Assembly: GCF_021021555.1 (NCBI RefSeq)
Contig: NZ_JAINWA010000001.1
Coordinates: 372,001 to 436,000 of the forward strand
From: Teretinema zuelzerae
GTDB lineage: Bacteria; Spirochaetota; Spirochaetia; Treponematales; Treponemataceae
DNA length: 64,000 nt
Direction: 5' to 3'
In this document: positions 53,833-63,228 of the stretch, piece by piece
Numbering within the stretch: the stretch's first letter is position 1
Layout: each line of letters starts with the position of its first letter
Notes under the pieces: model-generated
Databases searched by the model: none
What the model was told of the DNA's origin: nothing
What the model saw: only the letters and a program-made list of their open reading frames with translations
Made by a program: the position numbers and the translations under genes

Positions 53833-53882
53833 GAGCAACCCGATTGTACAGGCTTCGTCCGGGAATCAATAAAATGATTCTA

Positions 53883-53911
53883 TTGACAGAAACAAAAAAG
53901 AGCGTTTACAC
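53883..53911 (+). promoter_or_regulatory. Promoter of trpB
   Basis: TTGACA, 17 bases, TTACAC. A leader of about 28 bases ends with AAGGAG. It contains no leader peptide or hairpin of the kind used for Trp attenuation. Confidence 0.75.
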
Positions 53912-53946
53912 TGCATTCACACAGCGCACACACAAGGAGAAATGCA

Positions 53947-55143
53947 ATGGCGGACTATATGAAACTCAATCCCGATGAAAAGGGGTATTTCGGCGAATAC
54001 GGAGGATCCTTCATTCCTCCCCAGCTTCAGGCGGAAATGGACAAGATCACTGACGCGTACTACTCGATCAGCAAATCCCACGATTTCATCTCTGAGCTGA
54101 GAAGCATCCGCAAGCACTTTCAGGGCCGCCCTACTCCCACCTATTTTTGCCGCAATCTGTCCAACAGGACGGGAGGCCGCATCTACCTGAAACGGGAAGA
54201 CCTGAACCACACCGGAGCGCATAAGCTCAACCACTGCATGGGAGAAGGACTGCTCGCCAAGTATCTGGGCAAAAAGAAGGTTATCGCCGAAACAGGCGCA
54301 GGCCAGCACGGAGTAGCCCTCGCGACTGCCGCGGCCTACTTCGGTCTTGAATGCGAAATCCACATGGGCGAGGTAGACATCGCGAAGGAACACCCGAACG
54401 TGGTCCGGATGAAGCTTCTGGGAGCCACGGTAGTTCCCGTATCCCACGGACTGAAAACCCTCAAGGAAGCGGTGGATTCGGCCTTCGAAGCATACCTTAA
54501 AGATCCGGTGAACGCGATCTACTGCATCGGTTCCGTGGTCGGACCGCACCCCTTCCCCATGCTCGTCAGGGACTTTCAGCATGTGGTGGGAGTCGAAGCC
54601 CGCGAACAGTTCATTGAAATGACCGGCGAACTTCCCGACTCGGTTACCGCCTGCGTCGGCGGCGGATCGAACGCGATGGGCATATTTTCCGGATTCATCG
54701 AGGATCAGGAAGTACGGCTGGTCGGAGTCGAACCTTCGGGGCGGTCGCTGAAAATCGGAGACCACGCGGCGAGCCTCAGCTACGGAAAGCCCGGAGTCCT
54801 TCACGGATTCAGGAGCTACCTTCTTCAGGACGACAAGGGCGAGCCCCTTCCGGTGTATTCCATCGCCAGCGGCCTCGATTATCCGGGCTCCGGACCGGAA
54901 CATTGCATGCTGAAAGACAAAGGTCGAGTCGAATATACCGTCGCCAGCGACGACGAATGCCTGGACGCCTTCTACACCCTTTCGAAAGTGGAAGGAATCA
55001 TTCCCGCCCTTGAAAGCTCCCACGCGGTGGCCTATGCGATGAAATACGCGAAAGAGAATCCCCGGAAATCCATCCTGGTCAATCTTTCGGGCCGCGGAGA
55101 CAAGGACATCGATTTCGTCGTGGACAATTACGGAATACGCTGA
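53947..55143 (+). CDS. trpB: Tryptophan synthase beta chain
   Basis: 398 residues. Joins indole and serine to give tryptophan. Seen: [13 protein letters not shown], the PLP-lysine motif [34 protein letters not shown], phosphate-binding GGGSNAMG and SGRGDKDID. Closest to the classical TrpB1 type by sequence pattern. No trpA or other trp gene lies nearby; the gene has its own promoter and terminator, so it is a single-gene unit. It may use indole from outside or pair with a TrpA encoded elsewhere. Confidence 0.95.
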   Translation: MADYMKLNPDEKGYFGEYGGSFIPPQLQAEMDKITDAYYSISKSHDFISELRSIRKHFQGRPTPTYFCRNLSNRTGGRIYLKREDLNHTGAHKLNHCMGEGLLAKYLGKKKVIAETGAGQHGVALATAAAYFGLECEIHMGEVDIAKEHPNVVRMKLLGATVVPVSHGLKTLKEAVDSAFEAYLKDPVNAIYCIGSVVGPHPFPMLVRDFQHVVGVEAREQFIEMTGELPDSVTACVGGGSNAMGIFSGFIEDQEVRLVGVEPSGRSLKIGDHAASLSYGKPGVLHGFRSYLLQDDKGEPLPVYSIASGLDYPGSGPEHCMLKDKGRVEYTVASDDECLDAFYTLSKVEGIIPALESSHAVAYAMKYAKENPRKSILVNLSGRGDKDIDFVVDNYGIR

Positions 55144-55165
55144 GCCGCGCTATCCACGGATCCCC

Positions 55166-55198
55166 GAAAAAACCTCTTTGTATAAAGAGGTTTTTTTT
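55166..55198 (+). terminator. Terminator after trpB
   Basis: AAAAAACCTCTTT, loop, AAAGAGG followed by eight T. Confidence 0.92.
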
Positions 55199-55230
55199 AT
55201 CCTTTCGCGCTCGAACGCGGTTTTTCTTCG

Positions 55231-55236
55231 TATACT
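55231..55236 (+). promoter_or_regulatory. -10 box of pgl-zwf, near-leaderless
   Basis: TATACT ends six bases before the ATG of pgl; no ribosome site lies between. Confidence 0.5.
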
Positions 55237-55242
55237 ATCTGC

Positions 55243-55974
55243 ATGGAATGCATATACGGTTCGAACCCTGAACAGGTGAAAAACGCCCTGATTCAGGATA
55301 TGGCTGAAAAGCTGAAACTAAACATGCCCGTGCTCTTCCTCGCCTCGGGGGGATCCACCGCCGGCCTTGCCGCCGACGTGTGCAACGGACTGGCCGCCGG
55401 CTTTCCCAAAGACGATTCGCGCCTGAAATGGCTTCTCACCGTGACGCTCGCCGATGAGCGATGGGGAGCCGCCGGACACAGCGAGTCGAACTGGAAGCTA
55501 TTGCTGGAAAAAGGACTTCCCGTTCACCGAATCGGAACCGTTCCCCTGCTGAAGGACGACAAAGACACGGGAGCCGCCGGCATGGAGGCCGCGGTGCGCG
55601 CCTTCGAAAAACTCCTCGGAGAAGCGGTGGAGCGGCGGGAGCGCGGAGAACTGCATATAGCAGGACTGTTCGGCATAGGAGAAGACGGACACACGGCCGG
55701 CATTCTTCCAGGAAGCCCCGCTTCCCTCTGCGCCGAGAAAAACAAACAGGACGGCCCCTGGGCCGCCGGTTATTCGTCGGCCCTGTTTAAAAGAATCACC
55801 ATAACCCCCGCCTTCCTCTCTCATGTAGATCTCGCCTTAGCCTGGGCAGGAGGCGCGTCCAAAATGAGGGCGCTTGCGGCAATCCATTCGTCCGATTCAT
55901 TCGAAGACGTGCCCGCGAAATACCTGCAGACGGCCAGAAGAAGCGCCGTATATACCGACCAGGAGAACCGATGA
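55243..55974 (+). CDS. pgl: 6-phosphogluconolactonase
   Basis: 243 residues. Hydrolyses 6-phosphogluconolactone in the oxidative pentose phosphate pathway. NagB-like fold: FLASGGSTAGL, TLADERWG, ESNWKLLLE and FGIGEDGHTAGILPGSP, the last being the family signature. Placed directly before zwf (stop TGA abuts the next ATG), which supports the assignment. Confidence 0.94.
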   Translation: MECIYGSNPEQVKNALIQDMAEKLKLNMPVLFLASGGSTAGLAADVCNGLAAGFPKDDSRLKWLLTVTLADERWGAAGHSESNWKLLLEKGLPVHRIGTVPLLKDDKDTGAAGMEAAVRAFEKLLGEAVERRERGELHIAGLFGIGEDGHTAGILPGSPASLCAEKNKQDGPWAAGYSSALFKRITITPAFLSHVDLALAWAGGASKMRALAAIHSSDSFEDVPAKYLQTARRSAVYTDQENR

Positions 55975-57477
55975 ATGAAAAAACTTAAAAACACGATTTT
56001 GGTCATATTCGGCATAACCGGAGACCTTTCGAAACGGAAGCTTCTCCCCGCCCTCTATAATCTTGAGCGGGCCGGACTGTTACCGGAAGGATTCAGAATA
56101 GTCGGGGTATCGCGGAAGGGCACCGAGCCTCGGGACATCATCCGCATGCTCAAGCAAAGCGAAGCAGGAAAACAGGCGGACTGCCCGGACATCTGCGAGA
56201 AGCTGGAAAAAATTCTCTCCATAGTCGACATGAAGCTCGACGAGGGAGACACCTACGCCGGTCTGTCGCGCGAGCTGTCCCGCATCGAAGCCGAAGCGGG
56301 ACGGCCGCTCAACCGCCTGTTTTATCTCGCCATTCCCGCATCCCTGTTTCCGAAAGTGACCGAACGGCTGGCGGAAGCTGATCTGAACATGCACGAGAAC
56401 GGAATCTGCGAAAGCAGATATTTGATAGAAAAACCCTTCGGAGCGGACCTCGCTTCCGCGAAAAAACTGATATCGGACCTGAACGAGCGATTCGGCGAGG
56501 AGCGGATATTCCGCATCGATCACTACCTTGCCAAAGAAACGGTTCAAAACATCCTGTCCTTCCGGTTTTCGAACCCGCTTTTCAACGGAGCGTGGAATAA
56601 CCGGCACATCAGCCACATCATGGTGACCGCCTCAGAGTCCATCGGAATCGAGGGGCGGACAGCGTTTTACGAGGGAATGGGAGCCATGCGCGATCTGGTG
56701 CAAAGCCACCTGCTCCAGCTTCTGGCCCTCGCGACCATGGAAAAGCCCAAAACAATGGAAGCCGCCGAAATTCACCGGGAAAAGGAAAAAATCCTCGCCG
56801 CAATCCGGCCCCCGGAACCGGAACGCATGAAGGAAGAAACCGTGCGGGCTCAGTACCGAACCTATCGCAAGGAAACCGGAATAGCCGATTCGCTCACCGA
56901 AACCTACGCCGCGGTGAGGCTGTCAATCGATACGCCGGAATGGAAGGGCGTGCCGATGTTCATCCGAACCGGCAAGGCCTTGAAGGAAAAGGTAACGGAG
57001 ATAACGGTCGTGTTCACGGAAGGCGGGGCAGAAAGCCTTACGAGTGCGCGGGCGGACGCAGCCGGGGCAGAGATCAAGCGCAATTACCTGACGCTGAGAA
57101 TCCAGCCGAACGAGGGCATAGCCGTAGATCTTGACATCAAAAAACCCGGCCTCGACGAGGCTACGCAGGCGGTCCAGCTTGATTTCTGCTACCGCGACGC
57201 TCCGGGCTTCGAACAGATAGACGCGTACGCAAGGGTCCTGTACGACGGCATGCGCGGCGATCGGACGCTCTTTGCCACCGGGGATGAAGTGCTCGCCTGC
57301 TGGAGAATCACCGAGCCGGTATTGCGCGCCTGGGATTCGCCCGATTTTCCGCTGCATTTCTACGATAACGGAAGCGCCGGTCCCGAGGCGGCCGACGAGC
57401 TGATACAAAAGACCGGCATCGCGTGGTTCACCGATTCGCATCAGGTATGCACGCCCCCGAAACCGTCTTTCCGTTGA
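55975..57477 (+). CDS. zwf: Glucose-6-phosphate 1-dehydrogenase
   Basis: 500 residues. Oxidises glucose-6-phosphate to the lactone with NADP or NAD. Seen: VIFGITGDLSKRKLLPALYNL (nucleotide site, shown nearly complete), RYLIEKPFG and the active-site signature RIDHYLAKETVQN. Immediately follows pgl, so the two first steps of the pathway are co-expressed; gnd is not in the window. Confidence 0.96.
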   Translation: MKKLKNTILVIFGITGDLSKRKLLPALYNLERAGLLPEGFRIVGVSRKGTEPRDIIRMLKQSEAGKQADCPDICEKLEKILSIVDMKLDEGDTYAGLSRELSRIEAEAGRPLNRLFYLAIPASLFPKVTERLAEADLNMHENGICESRYLIEKPFGADLASAKKLISDLNERFGEERIFRIDHYLAKETVQNILSFRFSNPLFNGAWNNRHISHIMVTASESIGIEGRTAFYEGMGAMRDLVQSHLLQLLALATMEKPKTMEAAEIHREKEKILAAIRPPEPERMKEETVRAQYRTYRKETGIADSLTETYAAVRLSIDTPEWKGVPMFIRTGKALKEKVTEITVVFTEGGAESLTSARADAAGAEIKRNYLTLRIQPNEGIAVDLDIKKPGLDEATQAVQLDFCYRDAPGFEQIDAYARVLYDGMRGDRTLFATGDEVLACWRITEPVLRAWDSPDFPLHFYDNGSAGPEAADELIQKTGIAWFTDSHQVCTPPKPSFR

Positions 57478-57542
57478 CCGGTCATTGGTTTAGCAGTACT
57501 TTTAAACTTTGAGAAAATGTCTATAGCCAAAGGGAGAAATGA

Positions 57543-58151
57543 ATGAGCAAGGGAACAAAAACGCTTTTAGCCGTAGTGGCGGGCATCGCTGTGCTGGTTT
57601 TCGCCGGCGTGTCGTTTTATTCGGGAAATTATAACCGCATGGTCGCTCTGGACGAAGCCGTTTCAAGCCAATGGGGACAGGTGGAAAACGCCTATCAGCG
57701 CCGCTTCGACCTCATTCCGAATCTGGTCGCGACCGTTAAAGGCTACGCGGCCCATGAATCCGGCGTATTCACCGCGATCGCGGAAGCCCGCTCCAAGGCC
57801 GGCGGCGTGATGAACATATCGGACGAGGTTCTGCAGGACCCGGAAGCCTTCGAACGCTTCCAGCAAGCCCAGGGCGAACTGGGAAGCGCTCTCCAGAGGC
57901 TCCTCGTCATAACCGAAAACTACCCCGACCTGAAGGCGAACGAAAATTTCCTCGGCCTCCAGAACCAGCTCGAAGGGACGGAAAACCGCATCGCCGTAGA
58001 ACGAAAACGCTTCAACGACATGGTGCAGCAGTACAACTCCTTCATCCGCCAGTTCCCGCGCGCGATCATCGCGAACATGGCCGGCTTCCGGGTCAAATCC
58101 TACTTCAAGGCGGTTGAATCCGCCAATCAGGCTCCGGAGGTGGAGTTTTGA
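57543..58151 (+). CDS. lemA: LemA family protein
   Basis: 202 residues. One N-terminal membrane helix (~7-28) and the LemA helical domain with QVENAYQRRFDLIPNLVATVKGY (shown in part elsewhere) and RKRFNDMVQQYNSFIRQFP. Function of LemA proteins is not settled. GGGAG precedes the ATG, and a TATAGC box lies at 57522-57527. Heads a three-gene operon with two TPM proteins. Confidence 0.94.
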   Translation: MSKGTKTLLAVVAGIAVLVFAGVSFYSGNYNRMVALDEAVSSQWGQVENAYQRRFDLIPNLVATVKGYAAHESGVFTAIAEARSKAGGVMNISDEVLQDPEAFERFQQAQGELGSALQRLLVITENYPDLKANENFLGLQNQLEGTENRIAVERKRFNDMVQQYNSFIRQFPRAIIANMAGFRVKSYFKAVESANQAPEVEF

Positions 58152-58879
58152 CGGCGGAACACACGTCCAAAGAGTCGGAGAGAAACCGAAATAGAATTCT
58201 TTCCGAGCTGAAAATGAACGAATCCGATCTGAAAACCGTAGAGCAAATCATAGAAGCCGAAGAGCGAAAGACCGACGGCGAAATAGCGGTAGCGGTGATT
58301 CCTGAAAGCTCCGATTACGCAGCTTTCGAGCTCCTCTTTGCAGTCGTCCTCGGCGCGGCGGTTTTCGCCGCGCTCATGCTGTTTCACCAAAAAATAGAGG
58401 ACGCGCTTTCGGCGGCGTTCTGGCTGCCCTCGCGGGCGCTGACGACGGGCGTCATGGGACTTGCAAGCTTCGGATCCATAGCCCTCTTCTTCCAGCTGCT
58501 GAACCGCCCCGCGATAGACCGGATCATCGTGCCTTCCGCGGTCCGCAATACGGCCGTCAGAAGACGGGCGGTTCGCCGCTTCGTAGAAGGCGGCGTATAC
58601 GCCACCGAACGGAGAACCGGCATACTGCTGTTTCTTTCTCTAGCCGAGCGGAGAATAGAAATCGTCGCGGACACGGGAATCGCGGAACAGATCGAACAAA
58701 GCGAATGGGACGCGATCGCCGCGGGGATCGCCGAAGGCGCGCGACGGGGGAAAACCGCCGAAGCGCTCTCCGAAGCGGTTACCCGATGCGGAACCCTCCT
58801 TGCCTCTCGCTTTCCCCCGAAACAACACAATCCGAACGAACTCGCCGACAGAGTCGTTCTGCTGGAGGCCGGATCATGA
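58148..58879 (+). CDS. TPM-domain membrane protein
   Basis: 243 residues. An N-terminal helical piece (DLKTVEQIIEAEERKTDGEI), two membrane helices (~58-80 and ~95-118), then the rest of a TPM domain (TGILLFLSLAERRIEIVADTGIAEQ). Start is TTG 58148, overlapping the lemA stop (TTGA); its stop overlaps the next ATG. The membrane pair sits inside the domain region, typical of the smaller partner in LemA-TPM operons. Confidence 0.85.
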   Translation: MTAEHTSKESERNRNRILSELKMNESDLKTVEQIIEAEERKTDGEIAVAVIPESSDYAAFELLFAVVLGAAVFAALMLFHQKIEDALSAAFWLPSRALTTGVMGLASFGSIALFFQLLNRPAIDRIIVPSAVRNTAVRRRAVRRFVEGGVYATERRTGILLFLSLAERRIEIVADTGIAEQIEQSEWDAIAAGIAEGARRGKTAEALSEAVTRCGTLLASRFPPKQHNPNELADRVVLLEAGS

Positions 58880-59715
58880 CGCGCGCGAATGCTTCCCTTA
58901 CAACGCGTTTCTCAGCCTTTTTGGCCGTTTTCGCGGTCGCCGCGTTCAGCCTGCTGGGCGCGGAAGCAAAGGTTCCCGAGTTGAAAAGCGCAGTCCAGGA
59001 TCTGTCAGGGGTGCTCTCCGCGGGAGAACGGGCAGGATTGGAAGAATTCCTGACCGCTCTCGACCGGGACACCGGCGTTCAAATCGCGGTTCTCGTCGTC
59101 GATTCCCTTGAGGGAGAGCCGATAGAGTCGTTTTCCATGCGGGTTGCCGAAGCGTGGAAGCTCGGAGAAAAAGACAGGGACAACGGAGCCCTGCTTCTCG
59201 TCGCGGTGAAAGACCGCGCGCTCCGCATCGAAGTCGGGTACGGACTTGAAGAAAACCTCACCGACATGAGAAGCGGAGCCATCATACGCAACGTCATCGC
59301 CCCCCGTTTCCGCGCGGGAGAGTACGGAAAAGGCATTCAGGCGGGTGTGCTAGAAATGGCCGTCGCCGCGGCGGGGCAGGAAGCGGTGGAAAATCTGACC
59401 GGACGGAAGGTCGAGCCGGCGGCTGACGATTCAGGAGAAGAGGCCGGCGGAAGCGGATTTTCGGGGCTGCTCTTTCTTATTATTTTCTTTTTTATCATGA
59501 CGCGCGGCCTCGGCAGGCGCGGACGCTACCGGGGAAGAGATTCGGGAGGCCTGTTTTGGGCCCTGCTCCTTGGAAACATGCTGTCAAACTCCGGCCGCGG
59601 CGGACGCATCGGCTCGGGCGGATCGCGGGGATTCGGCGGAGGATTCGGAGGCGGCGGCGGCTTCAGCGGAGGAGGCGGAGGGTTCGGCGGCGGCGGCGCC
59701 TCGGGCGGCTGGTAG
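58876..59715 (+). CDS. TPM-domain secreted/membrane protein with Gly-rich tail
   Basis: 279 residues. Signal peptide (~10-29), a periplasmic TPM domain (~35-170) with LSAGERAGLEEFLTALDRDT, LLLVAVKDRALRIEVGYGLE and RSGAIIRNVIAPRFRAGEY, a membrane helix (LLFLIIFFFIM) and a C-terminal tail that is almost all Gly with Ser, Phe and Arg. Such tails are usual in the larger TPM partner of LemA. ATGA overlap with the preceding gene. Confidence 0.92.
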   Translation: MTRANASLTTRFSAFLAVFAVAAFSLLGAEAKVPELKSAVQDLSGVLSAGERAGLEEFLTALDRDTGVQIAVLVVDSLEGEPIESFSMRVAEAWKLGEKDRDNGALLLVAVKDRALRIEVGYGLEENLTDMRSGAIIRNVIAPRFRAGEYGKGIQAGVLEMAVAAAGQEAVENLTGRKVEPAADDSGEEAGGSGFSGLLFLIIFFFIMTRGLGRRGRYRGRDSGGLFWALLLGNMLSNSGRGGRIGSGGSRGFGGGFGGGGGFSGGGGGFGGGGASGGW

Positions 59716-59728
59716 CCCGAGGCGGCGG

Positions 59729-60235
59729 TCAGAGGATTTTCTGGTAGCACACCAGATCGAGCCATCTATCGAATTTATATCCCACTTCCCGATAGAGGGA
59801 GCATTGGAGATAGCCTGACCGCTCGAACAGAGCGCAGCTTGACGTATTTTCTCCGCAGATCTGGGCAATCAGGGCATGAAACCCCTGATCGCGGGCATGA
59901 GCCTCGATTATGTCGACCATTTTTCTTCCGATGCCCTTTCCGCAAAAAGAGGCATCGAGATAGACGGTTACCTCGGCGGTAAGGTTGAACGCTTCGCGGG
60001 CCTTATAGCGCGTGAGTATTCCGTAGCCGGCGAAGCGGCCGCCCGAGAACGCCGCGAACGATCGATACCGCCCGTCTTCGAAAAACAACAGCTGTTCCAT
60101 CTCTTTCAACGTAGCGGGACTGATTTGAAAGGTCGCCGTCGAATTCGAGACATACCATTGGTATACGTCCAAGGCCTGCGGCAGCCATTCGGGCCGCATC
60201 CAGCAGATTTCAAGCTCTTTTGTTTCAGCGATCAT
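59729..60235 (-). CDS. GNAT N-acetyltransferase, phosphinothricin-acetyltransferase-like
   Basis: 168 residues from ATG 60235. Acetyl-CoA motif FCGKGIGRKMVDIIE and the C-terminal block FERSGYLQCSLYREVGYKF, then RWLDLV, which is the pattern of Pat-like GNAT enzymes that acetylate small amines such as methionine analogues. The natural substrate is unknown. It overlaps the end of the RsuA gene by 11 bases. Confidence 0.9.
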   Translation of the reverse strand: MIAETKELEICWMRPEWLPQALDVYQWYVSNSTATFQISPATLKEMEQLLFFEDGRYRSFAAFSGGRFAGYGILTRYKAREAFNLTAEVTVYLDASFCGKGIGRKMVDIIEAHARDQGFHALIAQICGENTSSCALFERSGYLQCSLYREVGYKFDRWLDLVCYQKIL

Positions 60236-60992
60236 TTTCGGATTCTCCGTTGCATGCGGACGCGTTTTTGAGCGCCACGATTTCATTTTCTGCGAGTTCG
60301 CGCCATTGTCCGCTTTCAAGCAGCGGATCAAGGGTCAAAGGTCCCATGGATACCCGCTTCAGAAACGCTACCTCGTTCCCTACCGCCTTGAACATCTTCT
60401 TTACCTGATGGTATTTGCCTTCCTGAATCGTGAGCAGGACTTCCCCGTTCCCTCCCGGCGCCCGGGCGAGCCGCGCGGGAAGGCACTGGTACCCGTCCTT
60501 GAACGACACGCCGGTTTCGAAGGTCCGGCGGTACTGTTCGAACAGGTCGTCGTCAAGCTGATCGCGGAGGCGCACATAATAGGTTTTGTCGACGCCGGTT
60601 TTCGGAGACGTCAAACGATGGCCCAGGGGGCCGTCGTCGGTCAGCAAAATCAGGCCTTCAGTATCTACATCCAGCCGTCCCACGGAGAAGAGCTCCATCC
60701 TGGACCAGGGGGGACTGAGCAAGTCCATCACCGTCGCGTGGTCGGGATCGCGCGTCGAGGTGATCACGCCGGAGGGCTTGTTCAGCATCAGGTAATGAAA
60801 CTCCCGGAGAACCACCGGTTCGCCGTCTATCTCGATACGGTCTGAAAGGGGATCTACGCGGGTCGCCGCGTCTGCGCACACCGCGCCGTTAATGGTCAGC
60901 GAACAGGAATGAAGAAGGCGCTTTATGTCGCGCCTCGAGCCGAAGCCGTTCCCGGAAAGCAATTTATCGATGCGGAGAAAATGGTTTTTCAT
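60225..60992 (-). CDS. Pseudouridine synthase, RsuA/RluB family
   Basis: About 255 residues. N-terminal S4 domain (RIDKLLSGNGFGSRRD) and catalytic domain with the Asp motif GRLDVDTEGLILLTDDG, plus IQEGKYHQVKKMF. Converts uridine to pseudouridine in rRNA; whether 16S (RsuA) or 23S (RluB) cannot be decided by reading. ATG 60992 or GTG 60995 may be the start. It lies 19 bases after kdgK. Confidence 0.92.
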   Translation of the reverse strand: MKNHFLRIDKLLSGNGFGSRRDIKRLLHSCSLTINGAVCADAATRVDPLSDRIEIDGEPVVLREFHYLMLNKPSGVITSTRDPDHATVMDLLSPPWSRMELFSVGRLDVDTEGLILLTDDGPLGHRLTSPKTGVDKTYYVRLRDQLDDDLFEQYRRTFETGVSFKDGYQCLPARLARAPGGNGEVLLTIQEGKYHQVKKMFKAVGNEVAFLKRVSMGPLTLDPLLESGQWRELAENEIVALKNASACNGESENDR

Positions 60993-61011
60993 CACGATCG
61001 CGGACTCCGGC

Positions 61012-62079
61012 TTACCGTTTTACCCGGCCGGAGCCGTCTCCGGAGAGAAGGGCTTCGACTTCGGTCCGGGAAACCAGATTGAAGTCCCCGTGAATCGTAT
61101 GCTTGAGACAGGAGGCGGCCGCAGCGAATTCCAGGGCGTACGCTTCACGCTGTCTGTCTTCCGACAAAACGCAGATAAGTCCGGCCGCGAAGGAATCGCC
61201 GCCGCCCACGCGATCGACGATATCGGTAATGTCGTAGGAGCGGGATTCGTAAAAACCCGTCGATCCGGACAGAACCGCCGACCAGCCGTTCCTGTCGGCT
61301 GAATGCGACTCCCGGAGCGTGACGGCGACCTTCTCGAGATTCGGAAATGAGGCTTTCACCAGCGAAACCAACTCCCGGTAGTACGCTTTGTCGAGGGATG
61401 CCTTGGAAACGTCGAGGCCGCTCGATTGCGTCGTCGATTGAGGCGAAGGCTCAGGAAGCTCGATCCCGAGGGCGAGCTGAATATCTTCTTCGTTCGCGAT
61501 GAGCACATCGGCAAAGGACACGAGGCCGCGCATAACCTCCGGCGCGGTTTTACCGTACTTCCAGAGCTTTTTCCGGTAATTGAGATCGATGGAAACCGCA
61601 ACGCCTGCTTTTTTCGCCGCTTTCACGGCTGCAAGCGAAGCTTCCGCCGCGCCGGCTGAAACGGCAGGAGTGATGCCGGTGAGATGGAACCAGCCGGCGC
61701 CTTGAAAAATCGCGTCCCAGTCGAAGCTGTCCGCGCCGACGAGGGAAAGCGAGCTGCCTTCGCGGTCGTATACGACCTGGGAGGCGCGCTGGTTCGAACC
61801 GTTTTCGAGGAAATAGACGCCCATGCGTCCGGGGAGCCGCTTGCAACGGGAAACGTCGACACCGTATTTACGCAGTTCGCCTATCGCGCCGTCGCCCAGC
61901 GGGCCGGGCGGAAGAGCCGTAACATAGGAAGCTTCCCTGCCGAGGCAGGCGAGCGAAACCGCGACGTTGGCTTCCCCTCCGCCGAAGGTTGCCTCGAGGG
62001 CAGGAGACTGGAAAAGGCGTTCATGGCGGGGCGATGCGAGGCGGAGCATGATTTCGCCGAAGGCGACTGTTTTGGACAT
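61012..62079 (-). CDS. kdgK: 2-keto-3-deoxygluconate kinase (PfkB family)
   Basis: About 355 residues from ATG 62079 with GGGAGG upstream. PfkB-family features: FGEIMLRLASP, GGGEANVAVSLACLG and the catalytic-base region DRVGGGDSFAAGL. Phosphorylates 2-keto-3-deoxygluconate to KDPG, the substrate of the aldolase encoded divergently. A low-complexity Ser/Thr/Gln stretch (SPQSTTQSSG) interrupts the middle. Confidence 0.9.
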   Translation of the reverse strand: MSKTVAFGEIMLRLASPRHERLFQSPALEATFGGGEANVAVSLACLGREASYVTALPPGPLGDGAIGELRKYGVDVSRCKRLPGRMGVYFLENGSNQRASQVVYDREGSSLSLVGADSFDWDAIFQGAGWFHLTGITPAVSAGAAEASLAAVKAAKKAGVAVSIDLNYRKKLWKYGKTAPEVMRGLVSFADVLIANEEDIQLALGIELPEPSPQSTTQSSGLDVSKASLDKAYYRELVSLVKASFPNLEKVAVTLRESHSADRNGWSAVLSGSTGFYESRSYDITDIVDRVGGGDSFAAGLICVLSEDRQREAYALEFAAAASCLKHTIHGDFNLVSRTEVEALLSGDGSGRVKR

Positions 62080-62102
62080 ACGAGCGGTTCCTCCCGAAGG
62101 GA

Positions 62103-62132
62103 ATAGTAGACTATACCCGCCGCTCGGGTCAA
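62103..62132 (-). promoter_or_regulatory. Promoter of kdgK
   Basis: On the minus strand: TTGACC, 18 bases, TACTAT. The divergent eda has TATAAT at 62160-62165, so both promoters share a 122-base region where a common regulator could bind. Confidence 0.55.
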
Positions 62133-62201
62133 CGATATTCTCGGGGCCGCCTCCTGTGGTATAATGCTGCAGCCCCGCATGCATTCGGGAGGAGGTTGGT
62201 A

Positions 62202-63161
62202 ATGGATTCTACATTGGAAAAGATAGCTGCGTCAGGTTTGATTCCCGTCGTAAAAATAGATGATCCCGAACAGGCAGTTCCGCTCGCCCGCGCTCTCGCG
62301 AAGGGCGGACTGCGCTGCATAGAAATAACGTTCCGGACGACGGCCGCCGCCGCCGCGATCGAAGCGATTCGCCGCGAAGTTCCGGAAATGCTCGTTGGAG
62401 CCGGAACCGTTATCAATACGGAGCTTGCCCGCATAGCCTCCGATGCCGGAGCTTCCTTCATCGTCGCGCCGGGATTTAATCCTGCGGTCGTCGAGTGGTG
62501 CCTGGAACGCGAAATCCCGGTGATTCCGGGGGTGAGCGGTACGGCGGGAATAGAACAGGCGCTCGAGATGGGAATCAAGACGCTCAAGTTCTTCCCTGCC
62601 GAGGTTTCAGGGGGAACGGCAATGCTCGACGCCCTCGCAGGCCCCTACCCCCAGCTGACCTTCATCCCTACCGGCGGAATAGACCTTGCGAACATGCCTT
62701 CCTACCTTGCGAAGAAGAACGTTCTCGCGGTAGGCGGAAGCTGGCTATCTCCGAAGAACCTCCTCGAATCGGGCGGCTGGGACGCGATCGAAGCGCTCGC
62801 CCGCGAAGCGGTTGCGGCGGTCCACGGCTTCGAGCTAGCCCACATCGGGATCAACCAGGACAATCCGGAGGCGGCATCCGCGACGGCGAATCTGTTTTCA
62901 TCGTTCGGCTTCTCTCCGAAGGAGGGAAACTCGTCCATTTTCTGCGGAACCTCGATAGAAGTGATGAAACAACCCTTCAGGGGTGAAATGGGGCACATCG
63001 CGTTCCGCTGCAGAAGCATCGAACGTGCACTCGCATACCTCGAAACAAAAGGTTTCACGGGGGTTCAGGAAACGGCGAAATCAGATAACGGAACCCTCTC
63101 GGTCATCTACCTGGACCCTGAAATCGGAGGCTTTGCGGTTCATCTGCTGCGTTCGCGGTGA
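62202..63161 (+). CDS. eda: KHG/KDPG aldolase fused to a VOC (glyoxalase-like) domain
   Basis: About 319 residues. The first ~210 are a complete class I aldolase: GLIPVVKIDDPEQAV, EITFRT, GAGTVINTEL, the Schiff-base Lys region IKTLKFFPAEVSGG and VGGSWLSPKNLL. The remaining ~110 residues form a single VOC module (ELAHIGINQDNPEAA ... MGHIAFRCRSIERALAYLE ... GGFAVHLLRS). Cleaves KDPG to pyruvate and glyceraldehyde-3-phosphate. GGGAGGAGG sets ATG 62202. The role of the VOC part is unknown. Confidence 0.93.
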   Translation: MDSTLEKIAASGLIPVVKIDDPEQAVPLARALAKGGLRCIEITFRTTAAAAAIEAIRREVPEMLVGAGTVINTELARIASDAGASFIVAPGFNPAVVEWCLEREIPVIPGVSGTAGIEQALEMGIKTLKFFPAEVSGGTAMLDALAGPYPQLTFIPTGGIDLANMPSYLAKKNVLAVGGSWLSPKNLLESGGWDAIEALAREAVAAVHGFELAHIGINQDNPEAASATANLFSSFGFSPKEGNSSIFCGTSIEVMKQPFRGEMGHIAFRCRSIERALAYLETKGFTGVQETAKSDNGTLSVIYLDPEIGGFAVHLLRSR

Positions 63162-63228
63162 GCTCTGCCGTCGGGGCATTTTATTTCCCTAGCCAGAAAC
63201 GGTTTTTTTAAGATATACTTATAAAGTT

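Noticed and set aside
53917-55023. Minus-strand open frame of 368 codons opposite trpB
   Set aside because: Antisense shadow of a highly conserved gene; Val/Phe/Gly-rich composition without domains.
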